Shown here in pieces: positions 40,819-42,825 of a stretch of 42,825 nt of DNA; within the stretch, counting starts at the first letter, position 1, and every line of letters begins with the position of its first letter. The DNA is from Prevotella sp. (GTDB lineage Bacteria; Bacteroidota; Bacteroidia; Bacteroidales; Bacteroidaceae). The translations under genes and the position numbers were made by a program. The notes beneath the pieces were generated by a model. The model made no database searches and was not told the DNA's origin. It saw only the letters and a list, made by a program, of their open reading frames with translations. The stretch spans positions 1 through 42,825 of the forward strand of contig JAFULM010000057.1 of assembly GCA_017483185.1 (NCBI GenBank). The letters are read 5' to 3'.

Positions 40819-42480
40819 ATGGAAAAAGAGATACAAATCCGTTGCAAAAATAATAAAAAAACATTAAATATATGCATCGGCAGTACACTTTCTGAAATAT
40901 TTCGTCAACTGAATATCGAAGTGGAGTACGGTCCGGTTTGTGCCCGGGTCAACAACAAGGTGGAGGGGATGCACTATCGCGTCTACCAGTCGAAAGAGGT
41001 CGAATTTCTCGGCCTGCGCTCGCCGTCGGCCTTGCGCAACTACACCCGCACGCTCTTCATGGTGCTCTGCAAGGCAGTGACCGATCTCTTCCCCGACGGC
41101 CATGTGGTGATCGACATCCCCGTGTCCAACGGCTACTACTGCAATCTCAACATCGGGCGGCCCGTCACCGACGCCGATGCCGACGCCCTGCGCACGCGGA
41201 TGAAGGAGCTGATCGACGCCGGACTGCCCATCCATCGCCATGAGACCACCACGGAGGAGGCCGTCGAGATGTTCCGCGCTATGGGGGAGATGGCCAAGGT
41301 GAAACTGCTCGAGAGCACGGGCCACCTATATACCATATATTATGACCTCGACGGCTATCGCGACTATTATTACGGAGCGCTGCTCACCAACACCGCCGAC
41401 CTCCACCTCTTCGGTCTGGAGCGATACTATGACGGTCTGCTCCTGCGCGCCCCGTCCGCCGAGGACCCGTCTCGTCTCGGCCCCCTGATCCGTCAGGACA
41501 AGATGTTTGACATCTTCCGCGAGCACCACCGCTGGCAGAACATACTCGGTCTGACCGCCATCGGCAGCCTCAACGAGGCCATCGACCGCGGCTGGTCGGC
41601 AGAACTCATCAATGTCTCGGAGGCACTTCAGGAGAAGAAGATTGTCCGCATCGCCGACGAGATAGCCTCACGGCCGGACATCCGCATGGTGCTCATCGCC
41701 GGGCCGTCGTCGAGCGGCAAGACCACCACGTGCAAGCGCATCTCCATACAGCTCCTCGCCAACGGCATCCGACCCGTCGACATCTCGCTCGACGACTATT
41801 TCGTGGACCGCGAGAAGACACCGCGCGACGCCTCGGGCGACTACGACTTCGAGAGCATCCACGCCCTCAACATCCCGCTGCTCAACGCCCAGCTCGCCGC
41901 TCTCTTTGCCGGCGAGGAGGTGGAGCTGCCGCGCTACAACTTCCAGACCGGCCGCAGCGAGATGAGCGGACGCCGGTTGAGGCTGCGTGAGGGCGAGGTG
42001 CTCGTCGTCGAGGGCATCCATGCGCTCAATCCGGAGCTGACGGCGCAGATTCCCGACAGTCTGAAATATCGTGTCTATGCCTCGGCGCTGACCACAATAC
42101 TCATCGACGAGCACAACTATGTCCCCACGACCGACAACCGTCTCTTGCGCCGCATCATCCGCGACTATAAATACCGCGGGTGCAGTGCCCGTGAGACCAT
42201 ACGCCGCTGGCCGTCAGTCCGTGCGGGCGAAAACCGCTGGATATTCCCCTATCAGGAGCAGGCGGACATGATGTTCAACACGGCCATGCTCTTCGAGCTG
42301 GCTGTCATCAAGACTCAGGCCGAGCCGCTTCTGGAGCAGGTGCCGGAGAACTGTGAGGAGTACAGCGAGGCCTACCGGCTGTTGAAGTTCCTTCGCTACA
42401 TCCGTCCCATCCCCTACGATCAGGTGCCGTCGACATCGTTGCTACGCGAGTTCCTTGGCGGAAGCTCGTTCAAGTATTGA
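40819..42480 (+). CDS. Nucleoside (uridine-like) kinase with N-terminal TGS-like domain
   Basis: The protein has 553 residues from MEKEIQIRCKNNKKTL; an ATG two codons earlier (40813) is possible. Residues 1-65 resemble a TGS/ubiquitin-like fold, and the next part (about 70-250) resembles the threonyl-tRNA synthetase second additional domain (LPIHRHETTTEEAVEMFRAM). The C-terminal phosphoribulokinase/uridine-kinase domain starts with the P-loop IAGPSSSGKTTTCKRIS (about 293-309), followed by DISLDDYFVDRE and LVVEGIHALNP. Proteins of this layout are usually labelled nucleoside or uridine kinase; the real substrate and the role of the synthetase-like half are not established. Confidence 0.87.
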   Translation: MEKEIQIRCKNNKKTLNICIGSTLSEIFRQLNIEVEYGPVCARVNNKVEGMHYRVYQSKEVEFLGLRSPSALRNYTRTLFMVLCKAVTDLFPDGHVVIDIPVSNGYYCNLNIGRPVTDADADALRTRMKELIDAGLPIHRHETTTEEAVEMFRAMGEMAKVKLLESTGHLYTIYYDLDGYRDYYYGALLTNTADLHLFGLERYYDGLLLRAPSAEDPSRLGPLIRQDKMFDIFREHHRWQNILGLTAIGSLNEAIDRGWSAELINVSEALQEKKIVRIADEIASRPDIRMVLIAGPSSSGKTTTCKRISIQLLANGIRPVDISLDDYFVDREKTPRDASGDYDFESIHALNIPLLNAQLAALFAGEEVELPRYNFQTGRSEMSGRRLRLREGEVLVVEGIHALNPELTAQIPDSLKYRVYASALTTILIDEHNYVPTTDNRLLRRIIRDYKYRGCSARETIRRWPSVRAGENRWIFPYQEQADMMFNTAMLFELAVIKTQAEPLLEQVPENCEEYSEAYRLLKFLRYIRPIPYDQVPSTSLLREFLGGSSFKY

Positions 42481-42483
42481 TTT

Positions 42484-42565
42484 GGGGGATTATACCCCCC
42501 CTAAAACCCACCCCAACCCTCCCGAAGGGAGGGAGCTTGAATACCTTAAAGCATATCAGACCCGA
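42484..42565. repeat. Single P5 arm after the kinase gene, with GGGGG/CCCCC hairpin
   Basis: GGGGGATTATACCCCC is a small hairpin 4 nt after the stop. AAAACCCACCCCAACCC then CTCCCGAAGGGAGGGAG follows, and then the AATACCTTAAAGCATATCAG module. Confidence 0.7.
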
Positions 42566-42575
42566 AAGTGTTGCA

Positions 42576-42825
42576 GAACTCGTTGAGGAAGTCTTTAAGT
42601 GGTGTAATCTTAGTCCCCTCCTTCGGAAGCTACTCTCTGCACACATCTTTGCGATTATGATGAAACAACGTAAGGATACTCATCGGGAAACCTTTAAGTG
42701 GGGCAGTCGCAGTCCCCTCCTTTCGAAGGAGAGGTTAGGGGTGGTTAAACAATAACTATATGAAAATCATTGTTTTGGATAATAATGGATGACTAACCAC
42801 CCCTAACCCCTCCTTCGGAAGGAGG
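42576..42825. repeat. P1 element, copy e, mosaic and cut by the window end
   Basis: A half core (about 42590-42625) is joined to the M1 module (GCACACATCTTTGCG). A second, apparently complete P1 starts at about 42691 (CTTTAAGTGGGGCAGTCGC), with the AACAATAAC spacer. Its right arm runs off the window. Confidence 0.8.

Noticed and set aside
1-42825. Transposase or RAYT gene that could move the repeats
   Set aside because: I looked for an IS200/IS605-like or other transposase among the frames and found none in the window; any such gene must lie elsewhere.
1-42825. tRNA, rRNA and riboswitches
   Set aside because: No cloverleaf with tRNA consensus, no rRNA sequence and no recognisable riboswitch core was found by eye; a covariance-model search would be decisive.

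Overview
The window looks like chromosomal DNA of a member of the Bacteroidales, most likely a Prevotella-type organism. The evidence is threefold. Promoters follow the Bacteroidetes pattern TTTG-N19-TAnnTTTG (for example 16604-16634 and 32883-32913). The housekeeping gene order is typical of the phylum: yicC-gmk-nadD; tsaB-DUF4290-murA-rimM-dxr-rseP; PASTA-rluD-ddl-acyltransferase-NigD-like; ackA/pta. Several families occur mainly in that group (DUF4290, NigD-like lipoprotein, surface proteins ending in a GLYII.GKK-type tail). The species assignment is inference. I see no rRNA, tRNA, CRISPR array, transposase or phage gene.

Layout. 1-1084: a gene-free island of large palindromic repeats. 1085-9158 (+): yicC, gmk, nadD, then an envelope-modification block with a phosphoethanolamine-transferase-like protein, two membrane acyltransferases, a UbiA-type polyprenyl-phosphate phosphoribosyltransferase and a HAD-IB phosphatase. 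This block ends at a long perfect terminator hairpin. 9280-15344 (-): tsaB, DUF4290, murA, rimM, dxr, rseP. 15345-16687: a second repeat island. 16688-21623 (+): PASTA protein, rluD, ddl, PlsC-like acyltransferase, NigD-like lipoprotein. 21859-24262 (-): pta and ackA for acetate/ATP production. 24263-25691: a third repeat island. 25692-26420: a remnant in which the start of gltB is fused in frame to the end of gltD. 26717-27661 (-): a YghZ-type aldo/keto reductase shortened at its C terminus. 28518-38639: a pectin-related block with a GH43-GH28 two-enzyme fusion, an unrecognised SH3-like/membrane protein on the other strand, a large AT-rich surface protein, two small proteins and a family 1 pectate lyase. 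39029-40723 (-): a Na/Pi cotransporter with a PhoU-like tail. 40819-42480 (+): a TGS-like/uridine-kinase-like nucleoside kinase. A further repeat is cut by the right edge.

The most unusual aspect is the intergenic DNA. At least eight repeat families occur, and most share one architecture: two long inverted arms in which each arm is itself a hairpin. Arms differ between copies but change together, so pairing is preserved. Two families begin each arm with GTAG followed by a palindrome, the hallmark of REP sequences mobilised by RAYT transposases, and they sit in BIME-like inverted pairs. Repeats directly follow or supply stop codons of several genes, and one has inserted in frame inside an acyltransferase gene. 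Other points of note are an eight-G tract in the signal-peptide codons of the large surface protein (probable phase variation), a MurA with Asp in place of the catalytic Cys, and a palindromic LacI-type operator upstream of the pectate lyase genes.
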